64,000 nucleotides of DNA from Stutzerimonas stutzeri. GTDB taxonomy: Bacteria > Pseudomonadota > Gammaproteobacteria > Pseudomonadales > Pseudomonadaceae. Position 1 is the first letter of the stretch; the number at the start of each line of letters is the position of its first letter. Below, piece by piece: positions 33,476 through 41,594 of this stretch. The stretch is from positions 3,054,001 to 3,118,000 of the forward strand of contig NZ_CP046902.1 of NCBI RefSeq assembly GCF_009789555.1, given 5' to 3'. Both the position numbers and the translations under genes were made by a program. The notes below the pieces were generated by a model, which made no database searches, had not been told where the DNA came from, and worked only from the letters and a program-made list of their open reading frames with translations.

Positions 33476-34366
33476 ATGCATATCGGTTTTATTGGCCTCG
33501 GCAACATGGGTGCGCCCATGGCCCACAACCTTCTCAAGGCTGGGCACCCGCTCAGGGTGTTCGACCTGTCCCCCGAAGCTGTTGCCGGCCTGGTAGGCGC
33601 TGGCGCCCAAGCAGCCGACTCGCCCAGCGACATCGCTCACGGCGACACCGAACTGATCATCACCATGCTGCCCGCCGCCCCTCATGTTAAGAAAGTTTAC
33701 CTGGGCGCTGACGGCCTGATCGCCCGAAGCCGCCCAGGGCTGACGTTCATCGACTGCTCCACCATCGATCCACACAGCGCACGGGAAGTTGCCGCAGCGG
33801 CGGCCGAGCATGGCAACCCGATGCTCGACGCGCCGGTTTCCGGTGGCACCGGTGGTGCCGCGGCCGGCACCCTGACCTTCATGGTCGGCGCCAGCGTGGC
33901 CGATTTCGACCGTGCCAGGCCGGTTCTCGCGGCGATGGGAAAGAACATCGTCCATTGTGGCGACGCCGGTAACGGCCAAGTGGCCAAGGTCGCCAACAAC
34001 ATGCTGCTGGGCATCAGCATGATCGGCGTTGCCGAAGCTATGGCCCTGGGCGTCGCGCTGGGCATGGATGCCAAGACCCTGGCGGGGGTGATCAACACCT
34101 CCAGTGGCCGGTGCTGGAGCTCGGATACCTATAACCCTTTTCCTGGAGTGATGGAGAACGCACCGGCGTCGCGTGGCTACAGCGGCGGTTTCGGTAGCGA
34201 CCTGATGCTCAAGGACCTCGGTCTCGCTACCGAGGCGGCAAAACAGGTACGTCAGCCGGTAATCCTCGGCGCCCTCGCCCAGCAGCTGTACCAGAGTTTC
34301 AGTGCTCAGGGCCATGGCGCGCTGGACTTCTCGGCGATCATCGGCCAGTACTGCAAGGACACCTGA
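33476..34366 (+). CDS. mmsB: 3-hydroxyisobutyrate dehydrogenase
   Basis: A 296-aa beta-hydroxyacid dehydrogenase oxidising 3-hydroxyisobutyrate to methylmalonate semialdehyde with NAD+. Signatures: GFIGLGNMGAPMAHNLLKAG (nucleotide binding), DAPVSGGTGGAAAGTLTFMV (substrate binding), and catalytic Lys in GQVAKVANNMLLG. An AGAGG ribosome site precedes the ATG. It is 1 nt from the next gene, showing tight coupling. Confidence 0.96.
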   Translation: MHIGFIGLGNMGAPMAHNLLKAGHPLRVFDLSPEAVAGLVGAGAQAADSPSDIAHGDTELIITMLPAAPHVKKVYLGADGLIARSRPGLTFIDCSTIDPHSAREVAAAAAEHGNPMLDAPVSGGTGGAAAGTLTFMVGASVADFDRARPVLAAMGKNIVHCGDAGNGQVAKVANNMLLGISMIGVAEAMALGVALGMDAKTLAGVINTSSGRCWSSDTYNPFPGVMENAPASRGYSGGFGSDLMLKDLGLATEAAKQVRQPVILGALAQQLYQSFSAQGHGALDFSAIIGQYCKDT

Positions 34367-34367
34367 G

Positions 34368-35456
34368 ATGAGCGAACGCCCCGTACTCTCTGCCGTTCGC
34401 AACCACGTCGGTCATCTCACGCTGAACCGACCGGCGGGGCTCAACGCGCTCACCCTGGAAATGGTCCGCCACCTGCACCAGCAGCTCAGCGCCTGGGAAC
34501 AGGATTCTCAGATTCATGCCGTGGTGTTGCGCGCCAATGGAGAAAAGGCCTTCTGCGCCGGCGGCGATATTCGCTCGCTGTATGAGAGCTTCAAGCATGA
34601 CGGCAGCGAGTACCAAACCTTCTTCGAGGAGGAATATGCGCTTGGCCAGTACATCCATGCCTACCCCAAACCTCTGCTCGCGTTGATCGACGGCATGGTC
34701 CTTGGCGGCGGGATGGGCCTGGTCCAGGGCGCCTCGCTGCGGATAGTTACCGAGCGGGCGCGCATGGGCATGCCCGAGGTCGGCATCGGTTATTTCCCGG
34801 ATGCCGGCGGCAGCTATTTCCTTTCGCGCATGCCGGGCGAACTGGGCACCTGGCTGGGCGTCACAGGCCAACAGATCCGAGCCGCCGACGCGCTATATGC
34901 CGGCCTGGCTGACTGGTACGTCGGTCACGACCAGATCGCCGATCTGGATCGCTGCCTGGATGGCATGAGCTGGAAGATCCATCCGCAGGAGGCGCTGCGC
35001 ACGCTGATCGCGACGCTGGGGACAAACAAGCTGCTGGGCTCAGAGCTCAAGGCACTGCATCAAACTATTGACGACCATTTCGCGAAGGTGGACGTCCCGG
35101 CCATCCGCGCCTCGCTTGCGTCCGAAACCCGACCGGAATTCTCCGACTGGGCTGAAGAGACGCTTAAAGTACTGGACAGCCGCTCGCCGTTGGCGATGTG
35201 CGTAACGCTGGAGATGCTGCGTCGTGGCCGCGATCTTTCTCTTGCCGACTGCTTTGGTTTGGAGCTTCACCTAGACCGCCGATGGTTTGCGGACGGCGAC
35301 ATCATGGAAGGTGTACGCGCGCTGATCATTGATAAGGACAAGTCGCCGCGTTGGAACCCTCCGAGCCTCGATGCCGTTACCGACGAGCGCGTGCAGGGCT
35401 TCTTCAGGGGCTTCAAAGACACTACAGAAAAGGCGAAGAGAGTAGGTAGCGGCTGA
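34368..35456 (+). CDS. 3-hydroxyisobutyryl-CoA hydrolase
   Basis: A 362-aa crotonase-fold thioesterase that releases 3-hydroxyisobutyrate from its CoA ester, the step before MmsB. Family motifs: KAFCAGGDIRSLYE, MVLGGGMGLVQGASLRIVTE and the diagnostic MPEVGIGYFPDAGGSYFLSR with catalytic Glu and Asp. The frame is longer upstream, but the ATG at 34368, directly after the mmsB stop, is the family start. It is longer than plain enoyl-CoA hydratases by the typical C-terminal extension. Confidence 0.95.
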   Translation: MSERPVLSAVRNHVGHLTLNRPAGLNALTLEMVRHLHQQLSAWEQDSQIHAVVLRANGEKAFCAGGDIRSLYESFKHDGSEYQTFFEEEYALGQYIHAYPKPLLALIDGMVLGGGMGLVQGASLRIVTERARMGMPEVGIGYFPDAGGSYFLSRMPGELGTWLGVTGQQIRAADALYAGLADWYVGHDQIADLDRCLDGMSWKIHPQEALRTLIATLGTNKLLGSELKALHQTIDDHFAKVDVPAIRASLASETRPEFSDWAEETLKVLDSRSPLAMCVTLEMLRRGRDLSLADCFGLELHLDRRWFADGDIMEGVRALIIDKDKSPRWNPPSLDAVTDERVQGFFRGFKDTTEKAKRVGSG

Positions 35457-35555
35457 CAGGCGCAACATCAGACCAACTACAAAATAGGCCATCTGGAATA
35501 ACACGCCACAGCGGGGCTGTCATCGCCCATCAGAAAAAGGAAAAGGAGTGGTGAT

Positions 35556-36707
35556 ATGCATGATCTAGAACTGAGCGAAGACCAACGAATGATCCGCGAC
35601 ATGGCGCGCGATTTCGCCCGTTGTGAGATCGCGCCTCACGCCCACGACTGGGAAAAGGCGGGCTGGATCGACGACGCCTTGGTGGCGCAGATGGGCGAGC
35701 TCGGCCTGTTCGGCATGGTCGTCCCGGAACAATGGGGCGGTAGCTATATCGACTACGTTGCCTACGCGCTGGCGGTGGAGGAAATCTCGGCTGGCGATGG
35801 CGCCACCGGCGCCCTGATGAGCATTCATAACTCGGTCGGCTGTGGGCCGGTTCTCAGGTATGGCAGTCAAGCGCAGAAGGAAGAATGGTTGGGCGAGCTG
35901 GCAAGCGGCCGCGCTATTGGCTGTTTCGCGCTCACCGAACCCCATGCCGGCTCTGAAGCGCACAACCTGCGCACCCGCGCCGAGCTGGTGAACGGCCATT
36001 GGGTGCTCAACGGCAGCAAGCAGTTCTGCAGCAATGCCAAGCGCGCGAAGCTGGCCATCGTCTTCGCGGTGACTGACCCGGAGCTGGGCAAAAAGGGCCT
36101 TTCCGCCTTTCTTGTGCCAACCGATACGCCCGGTTTCGCAGTGGAGCGCAGCGAACATAAGATGGGCATCCGCGCTTCGGACACTTGCGCGGTGACGCTG
36201 AACGATTGCCGTGTGCCGGCAGCCAACCTGCTCGGTGAGCGTGGCAAAGGTTTGGCGATCGCGTTATCGAATCTGGAAGGCGGCCGCATCGGCATCGGTG
36301 CGCAAGCACTGGGCATCGCCCGCGCGTCATTCGAGGCGGCCCTGCTCTATGCCCGCGAACGCGTTCAGTTCGGCAAGCCAATCATTGAGCACCAGAGCGT
36401 CGCCAACATGCTCGCCGACATGCAAACCCAGCTGAACGCCGCGCGGTTGCTGATATTGCATGCGGCACGCTTGAAGAGTGCCGGCCTGCCCTGCCTGTCC
36501 GAGGCGTCCCAGGCCAAGCTGTTCGCCTCGGAAATGGCAGAAAAAGTCTGTTCGCAGGCAGTACAGATCCATGGTGGCTACGGCTACCTGGAGGACTACC
36601 CGGTTGAGCGCTACTACCGCGACGCCCGTATAACCCAGATATATGAAGGCTCCAGCGAGATCCAACGGCTGCTGATCGCCCGCGAGTTGGCTCACTACAG
36701 CCTATGA
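35556..36707 (+). CDS. Acyl-CoA dehydrogenase, probably isobutyryl-CoA dehydrogenase
   Basis: A 383-aa FAD enzyme oxidising a short branched acyl-CoA to the 2-enoyl-CoA. Signatures: CFALTEPHAGSEAHNLRT, the C-terminal QIHGGYGYLEDYPVERYYRD and IYEGSSEIQRLLIAR, with catalytic Glu in YEGSSE (isobutyryl/short-branched type). A GGAGTGGTGAT leader precedes the ATG. With the four upstream genes it completes conversion of isobutyryl-CoA to propionyl-CoA. Electrons pass to the ETF encoded immediately downstream. Confidence 0.94.
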   Translation: MHDLELSEDQRMIRDMARDFARCEIAPHAHDWEKAGWIDDALVAQMGELGLFGMVVPEQWGGSYIDYVAYALAVEEISAGDGATGALMSIHNSVGCGPVLRYGSQAQKEEWLGELASGRAIGCFALTEPHAGSEAHNLRTRAELVNGHWVLNGSKQFCSNAKRAKLAIVFAVTDPELGKKGLSAFLVPTDTPGFAVERSEHKMGIRASDTCAVTLNDCRVPAANLLGERGKGLAIALSNLEGGRIGIGAQALGIARASFEAALLYARERVQFGKPIIEHQSVANMLADMQTQLNAARLLILHAARLKSAGLPCLSEASQAKLFASEMAEKVCSQAVQIHGGYGYLEDYPVERYYRDARITQIYEGSSEIQRLLIARELAHYSL

Positions 36708-36777
36708 CCCGTTTTGTGGGCAGGCGCCTCCCTCGTGGCCCTGCTCTTTTTTATTTCCCGAAAGAGAAACGCAACCC

Positions 36778-37527
36778 ATGAAAGTACTGGTACCCATCAA
36801 ACGAGTGGTCGATTACAACGTCAAGGTTCGCGTCAAGGCGGACAACTCCGGCGTCGACCTCGCCAACGTCAAGATGTCGATGAACCCCTTCTGCGAGATC
36901 GCCGTGGAAGAAGCCGTGCGCCTGAAAGAGAAGGGTGTAGCGAGCGAAATCGTCGTGGTTTCCATCGGTCCGACCGCTGCCCAGGAGCAACTGCGTACCG
37001 CGCTGGCACTGGGTGCAGATCGCGCCGTGCTGGTCGAGTCGACCGAAGAGCTCAACTCCCTGGCCGTGGCCAAGCTGCTGGAAGCGGTAGTCGACAAGGA
37101 GCAGCCGCAACTGGTCATCCTTGGCAAGCAGGCCATCGACAGCGACAACAACCAGACCGGCCAGATGCTCGGTGCGTTGACCGGCTTCGCCCAGGGCACC
37201 TTCGCCTCGAAGGTCGAAGTGGAAGGCGACAAGGTCAAGGTCGAGCGTGAAATCGACGGCGGCGCGCAAACCGTCGCACTGAACCTGCCGGCGATCGTGA
37301 CCACCGACCTGCGCTTGAACGAACCTCGCTACGCGTCGCTGCCGAACATCATGAAGGCCAAGAAGAAGCCTCTGGAAGTCCTGACTCCAGACGCGCTTGG
37401 CGTGTCCACCACCTCCACCGTGAAGACCCTGAAAGTCGAAGCGCCGGCGGCTCGCAGCGCCGGCATCAAGGTCAAGTCGGTGGCTGAACTGGTCGAGAAA
37501 CTGAAGAACGAGGCGAAGGTAATCTAA
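36778..37527 (+). CDS. etfB: Electron transfer flavoprotein beta subunit
   Basis: A 249-aa subunit (AMP-binding) of the ETF heterodimer, which takes electrons from acyl-CoA dehydrogenases and passes them to ETF-ubiquinone oxidoreductase. Signatures: MKVLVPIKRVVDYNVKVRVK, VKMSMNPFCEIAVEEAVRLK, and the conserved ETF-beta stretch AIDSDNNQTGQMLGALTG. The etfA ATG follows the stop codon directly. Confidence 0.97.
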   Translation: MKVLVPIKRVVDYNVKVRVKADNSGVDLANVKMSMNPFCEIAVEEAVRLKEKGVASEIVVVSIGPTAAQEQLRTALALGADRAVLVESTEELNSLAVAKLLEAVVDKEQPQLVILGKQAIDSDNNQTGQMLGALTGFAQGTFASKVEVEGDKVKVEREIDGGAQTVALNLPAIVTTDLRLNEPRYASLPNIMKAKKKPLEVLTPDALGVSTTSTVKTLKVEAPAARSAGIKVKSVAELVEKLKNEAKVI

Positions 37528-38457
37528 ATGACTATCCTGGTTATCGCTGAACACAACAATGCCGTTCTGGCTGCTGCGACGCTCAACACCGTAGCCGCTG
37601 CCAAAGCCATCGGTGGTGACATTCATGTGCTGGTTGCCGGTAGCGGCTGCGGTGCCATCGGCGAAGCGGCAGCCAAGATCGAAGGCGTCGCCAAGGTGCT
37701 GGTCGCCGACGATGCGGCCTACGCTCATCAACTGCCGGAAAACGTCGCACCGCTGATCGCCGGCCTGGCCAAGGATTACAGCCACGTACTGGCCGCCGCG
37801 ACCACCAATGGCAAGAATTTCCTGCCGCGTGTCGCCGCCCAGCTGGATGTCGATCAGATCTCCGAAATCATTGCCGTTGAAAGCGCCGATACCTTCAAGC
37901 GCCCGATCTATGCCGGTAACGCCATCGCGACCGTGCAGTCGAGCGCGCCGATCAAGGTGATCACCGTTCGTGCAACCGGCTTCGATCCGGTCAATGCCGA
38001 AGGCGGCTCGGCCAGCGTCGAGCAGGTATCCGGCACGGGCGAGGCGGGTGTATCCGCGTTCGTCGGCGAAGAACTGGCCAAGTCCGACCGTCCTGAGCTG
38101 ACCGCTGCCAAGATCGTCATCTCCGGTGGTCGCGGCATGCAGAACGGCGACAACTTCAAGCATCTTTATTCGCTGGCCGACAAGCTCGGCGCCGCAGTCG
38201 GTGCCTCGCGCGCTGCGGTCGACGCAGGCTTCGTGCCCAACGATATGCAGGTTGGTCAGACTGGCAAGATCGTCGCGCCGCAGCTGTACATCGCGGTCGG
38301 TATCTCCGGTGCCATCCAGCACCTGGCCGGTATGAAGGATTCCAAGGTGATCGTGGCGATCAACAAGGACGAAGAAGCACCGATCTTCCAGGTCGCTGAT
38401 TACGGTCTGGTGGACGATTTGTTCGAAATCGTGCCGGAACTCGAGCGGCTGCTTTAG
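37528..38457 (+). CDS. etfA: Electron transfer flavoprotein alpha subunit
   Basis: A 309-aa FAD-binding ETF subunit. The N-terminal alpha domain (MTILVIAEHNNAVLAAATLN) is followed by the FAD domain with VISGGRGMQNGDNFK, GAAVGASRAAVDAGFVPNDM, VGQTGKIVAPQLYIAVGISG and AINKDEEAPIFQVADYG. It pairs with EtfB and with the acyl-CoA dehydrogenase upstream. Confidence 0.97.
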   Translation: MTILVIAEHNNAVLAAATLNTVAAAKAIGGDIHVLVAGSGCGAIGEAAAKIEGVAKVLVADDAAYAHQLPENVAPLIAGLAKDYSHVLAAATTNGKNFLPRVAAQLDVDQISEIIAVESADTFKRPIYAGNAIATVQSSAPIKVITVRATGFDPVNAEGGSASVEQVSGTGEAGVSAFVGEELAKSDRPELTAAKIVISGGRGMQNGDNFKHLYSLADKLGAAVGASRAAVDAGFVPNDMQVGQTGKIVAPQLYIAVGISGAIQHLAGMKDSKVIVAINKDEEAPIFQVADYGLVDDLFEIVPELERLL

Positions 38458-38548
38458 CGCCGCAACACCTCTATCTACGTTCAATCTCTGGGCGCCGTTG
38501 GCGCTCCGGTTTAGTGCGCCCAACAAGACCGCGGTGGGGAATCACAGC

Positions 38549-39670
38549 GTGCATATCGGAATTACTCTCGAAACCAGGCCCGGTGAAACGCGCGTTGCCG
38601 CGACACCGGAAACCGTCAAGAAGCTGATCGGCCAAGGGCATCGGGTCACGGTGCAGAGCGGGGCTGGCGTACAGGCCAGCGTCCCGGACAGTGCCTATGA
38701 GGCGGCAGGCGCTACCATCGCCGATGCCGCTGCGGCGTTCGCAGCAGAGATCCTGCTGAAGGTGAGCGCACCGAGCGAAACCGAACTGGCGCAGATGCAG
38801 CCAGGCACGGTGCTGATCGGCATGCTCAACCCCTTCGACAACGACAACATCGCGCGCATGGCCGCACGCGGCATCACCGCATTCGCCCTGGAAGCGGCGC
38901 CGCGCACCTCGCGCGCGCAGAGCCTGGACGTGCTGTCGTCGCAGGCCAACATCGCCGGCTACAAGGCGGTGATGGTCGCCGCCAATCAGTATCCGCGCTT
39001 CATGCCGATGCTGATGACCGCCGCCGGCACGGTGAAAGCCGCACGGGTGCTGATCCTCGGCGCGGGCGTCGCCGGCTTGCAGGCGATTGCCACGGCCAAG
39101 CGCCTGGGCGCGGTGATCGAGGCCTCGGACGTGCGTCCGGCGGTGAAGGAGCAGATCGAATCGCTGGGCGCCAAGTTCGTCGACGTGGCATTCGAGACCG
39201 ACGAGGAGCGTGAGTGCGCAGAAGGTGTCGGCGGCTATGCGCGACCGATGCCGGCGTCCTGGATGACCCGTCAGGCTCAGGCTGTGCATGAGCGCGCCAA
39301 GCAGGCCGACATCATCATCACCACCGCGCTGATCCCGGGCCGCAAGGCACCGACGCTGTTGCAGGAAGAGACCGTGCAGCAGATGAAACCCGGCTCGGTG
39401 GTGATCGACCTCGCCGCGTCCCAGGGCGGCAACTGCCCGTTGACCGAAGCCGATCAGGTGGTGGTCAAGCATGGGGTGACGCTGGTCGGCTACACCAACC
39501 TGGCGACCCTCGTGCCGGCGGATGCCTCGGCGCTGTACGCGCGCAACCTGCTGGACTTCCTCAAGCTGGTGATCGATGGCGACGCCCGGTTCCAGCTCAA
39601 TCTCGAAGACGACATCGTCGCCGCGTGCCTGATGTGCCGTGACGGCCAGATCGTGCGCACCAACGGTTAA
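38549..39670 (+). CDS. pntAA: NAD(P) transhydrogenase subunit alpha part 1 (NAD-binding)
   Basis: A 373-aa soluble domain I of the proton-translocating transhydrogenase, which makes NADPH from NADH using the proton gradient. The proposed GTG start at 38549 follows GGTGGGGA and gives the family N-terminus VHIGITLETRPGETRVAATP. The NAD fold is at VLILGAGVAGLQAIATAKRL, and GGYARPMP and NLATLVPADASALYARNLLD are family segments. The alpha subunit is split into two genes, as usual in Pseudomonas. Confidence 0.95.
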   Translation: MHIGITLETRPGETRVAATPETVKKLIGQGHRVTVQSGAGVQASVPDSAYEAAGATIADAAAAFAAEILLKVSAPSETELAQMQPGTVLIGMLNPFDNDNIARMAARGITAFALEAAPRTSRAQSLDVLSSQANIAGYKAVMVAANQYPRFMPMLMTAAGTVKAARVLILGAGVAGLQAIATAKRLGAVIEASDVRPAVKEQIESLGAKFVDVAFETDEERECAEGVGGYARPMPASWMTRQAQAVHERAKQADIIITTALIPGRKAPTLLQEETVQQMKPGSVVIDLAASQGGNCPLTEADQVVVKHGVTLVGYTNLATLVPADASALYARNLLDFLKLVIDGDARFQLNLEDDIVAACLMCRDGQIVRTNG

Positions 39671-39682
39671 GGGAGCCTTGCA

Positions 39683-40015
39683 ATGGACCTGATTTCTGAC
39701 GGCATCTATAACCTGATCATCTTCGTGCTGGCGATCTACGTCGGCTACCACGTGGTCTGGAACGTCACCCCCGCGCTGCACACGCCGCTGATGGCGGTCA
39801 CCAACGCGATTTCGGCAATCGTCATCGTCGGCGCCATGCTCGCCGCCGCCCTGACCGTCACCCCGATGGGCAAGCTGATGGGCACCCTGGCCGTGACCCT
39901 GGCTGCGGTCAATGTTTTCGGTGGCTTCCTGGTCACCCGCCGCATGCTGGAAATGTTCAAGAAGAAGGAGCGCGCGTCCGTTGCCGGCAGCGCCAAGGCG
40001 GAGTCCAAGCCATGA
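39683..40015 (+). CDS. pntAB: NAD(P) transhydrogenase subunit alpha part 2 (membrane)
   Basis: A 110-aa membrane domain with three hydrophobic helices (YNLIIFVLAIYVGYHVVWNV, ISAIVIVGAMLAAALTV, LAVTLAAVNVFGGFLVTRRM) and the conserved HTPLMAVTNAISAIVIVGA. It forms part of the proton channel. Its stop overlaps the pntB ATG by 4 nt. Confidence 0.96.
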   Translation: MDLISDGIYNLIIFVLAIYVGYHVVWNVTPALHTPLMAVTNAISAIVIVGAMLAAALTVTPMGKLMGTLAVTLAAVNVFGGFLVTRRMLEMFKKKERASVAGSAKAESKP

Positions 40016-41463
40016 GCATGAACCTGATCACCCTGCTCTACCTCATCGCTTCGGTGAGTTTCATCCAGGCCTTGAAAGGCCTGTCGCACCCCACCACCTC
40101 ACGCCGTGGCAACCTGTTCGGCATGATCGGTATGGGCATCGCCGTGGTCACCACGGTGTTCCTGGTGTTCAAGCTCGGCTCACAGCTGGCCGAGAGCGCC
40201 AGCCCCTGGAGCGGCCTGGGCTTCATCATCCTCGGCCTGCTGATCGGCGGCAGTATCGGCACGCTGATGGCCAAGCGCGTTGAGATGACCAAAATGCCCG
40301 AGCTGGTTGCCTTCATGCACAGCATGATCGGCCTGGCCGCGGTGTTCATCGCCATCGCCGCGGTGCTCGAGCCGCAATCGCTGGGTATCGTCCAGGCCAT
40401 CGGCTATCCGATTCCGGCCGGTAACCGCCTGGAGCTGTTCCTCGGTGCGGCGATCGGCGCCATCACCTTCTCCGGCTCGGTGATCGCCTTCGGCAAGCTG
40501 TCTGGCAAGTACAAGTTCCGCCTGTTCCAGGGCGCACCAGTGGTGTTCGCCAACCAGCACAAGATCAACCTCGCCGTCGGCGTGGCGATCCTGGTGCTGG
40601 GCCTGATCTACACCTTCAGCGGCAACTTCACCGCGTTCATGCTGCTGGTGGCGCTGGCCTTCGTGATCGGCGTGCTGATCATCATCCCCATCGGCGGCGC
40701 CGACATGCCGGTGGTGGTCTCGATGCTCAACAGCTACTCGGGCTGGGCGGCAGCCGGTATCGGCTTTTCGCTGAACAACTCGATGCTGATCATCGCCGGC
40801 TCCCTGGTCGGTTCGAGCGGCGCGATCCTCTCCTACATCATGTGCAAGGCGATGAACCGCTCGTTCTTCAACGTGATCCTTGGCGGCTTCGGTGGTGACG
40901 CCGATGCCGGCCCTGCCAAGGGCAGCCAGGAGCAGCGTCCGGTCAAATCGGGCTCCAGCGATGACGCCGCGTTCCTGCTGTCGAACGCCGACACCGTGAT
41001 CATCGTCCCCGGCTACGGCCTGGCGGTGGCCCGCGCGCAGCACGCGCTGATGGAACTGGCCGAGAAGCTGACCCATATGGGCGTGACCGTGAAGTACGCG
41101 ATCCACCCCGTCGCCGGTCGCATGCCCGGCCACATGAACGTGCTGCTGGCCGAGGCGGAAGTGCCATACGAGATGGTGTTCGAGATGGACGACATCAACT
41201 CCGAGTTCGGCCAGGCCGACGTGGTGCTGGTGCTGGGCGCCAACGACGTGGTCAACCCGGCGGCGAAGAACGATCCGAAGTCGCCCATCGCCGGCATGCC
41301 GATCCTCGAGGCGTACAAGGCCAAGACGGTCATCGTCAACAAGCGCTCCATGGCCAGCGGCTATGCGGGGCTCGATAACGAGCTGTTCTACATGGACAAG
41401 ACCATGATGGTCTTTGGCGATGCTAAGAAGGTCGTCGAGGACATGGTCAAGGCGGTCGATTAA
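40012..41463 (+). CDS. pntB: NAD(P) transhydrogenase subunit beta
   Basis: A 483-aa subunit with about eight membrane helices in the first 280 residues and a C-terminal NADP-binding domain III (IIVPGYGLAVARAQHALMEL, HPVAGRMPGHMNVLLAEAEV, VLVLGANDVVNPAAKNDPKS, INKRSMASGYAG). Signature GGADMPVVVSMLNSYSGWAA is in the membrane part. It completes the pntAA-AB-B operon. Confidence 0.97.
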   Translation: MSMNLITLLYLIASVSFIQALKGLSHPTTSRRGNLFGMIGMGIAVVTTVFLVFKLGSQLAESASPWSGLGFIILGLLIGGSIGTLMAKRVEMTKMPELVAFMHSMIGLAAVFIAIAAVLEPQSLGIVQAIGYPIPAGNRLELFLGAAIGAITFSGSVIAFGKLSGKYKFRLFQGAPVVFANQHKINLAVGVAILVLGLIYTFSGNFTAFMLLVALAFVIGVLIIIPIGGADMPVVVSMLNSYSGWAAAGIGFSLNNSMLIIAGSLVGSSGAILSYIMCKAMNRSFFNVILGGFGGDADAGPAKGSQEQRPVKSGSSDDAAFLLSNADTVIIVPGYGLAVARAQHALMELAEKLTHMGVTVKYAIHPVAGRMPGHMNVLLAEAEVPYEMVFEMDDINSEFGQADVVLVLGANDVVNPAAKNDPKSPIAGMPILEAYKAKTVIVNKRSMASGYAGLDNELFYMDKTMMVFGDAKKVVEDMVKAVD

Positions 41464-41594
41464 CCATTAATCATGCTAGTCCGGGCAGTATTTCAAGGCT
41501 ATTCGCAGAGTCTGAGACGTCAAGCGGCGAATTCTGCCCCCAATTTTTCCCGCCGACTCGCCTCCGTGCGAATCAGGAATCTGGAGTCGACCCT

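Noticed and set aside
36751..38526. 591-aa reading frame opposite etfBA
   Set aside because: Antisense shadow of two clearly real genes; His/Gly/Arg-rich composition typical of such shadows.
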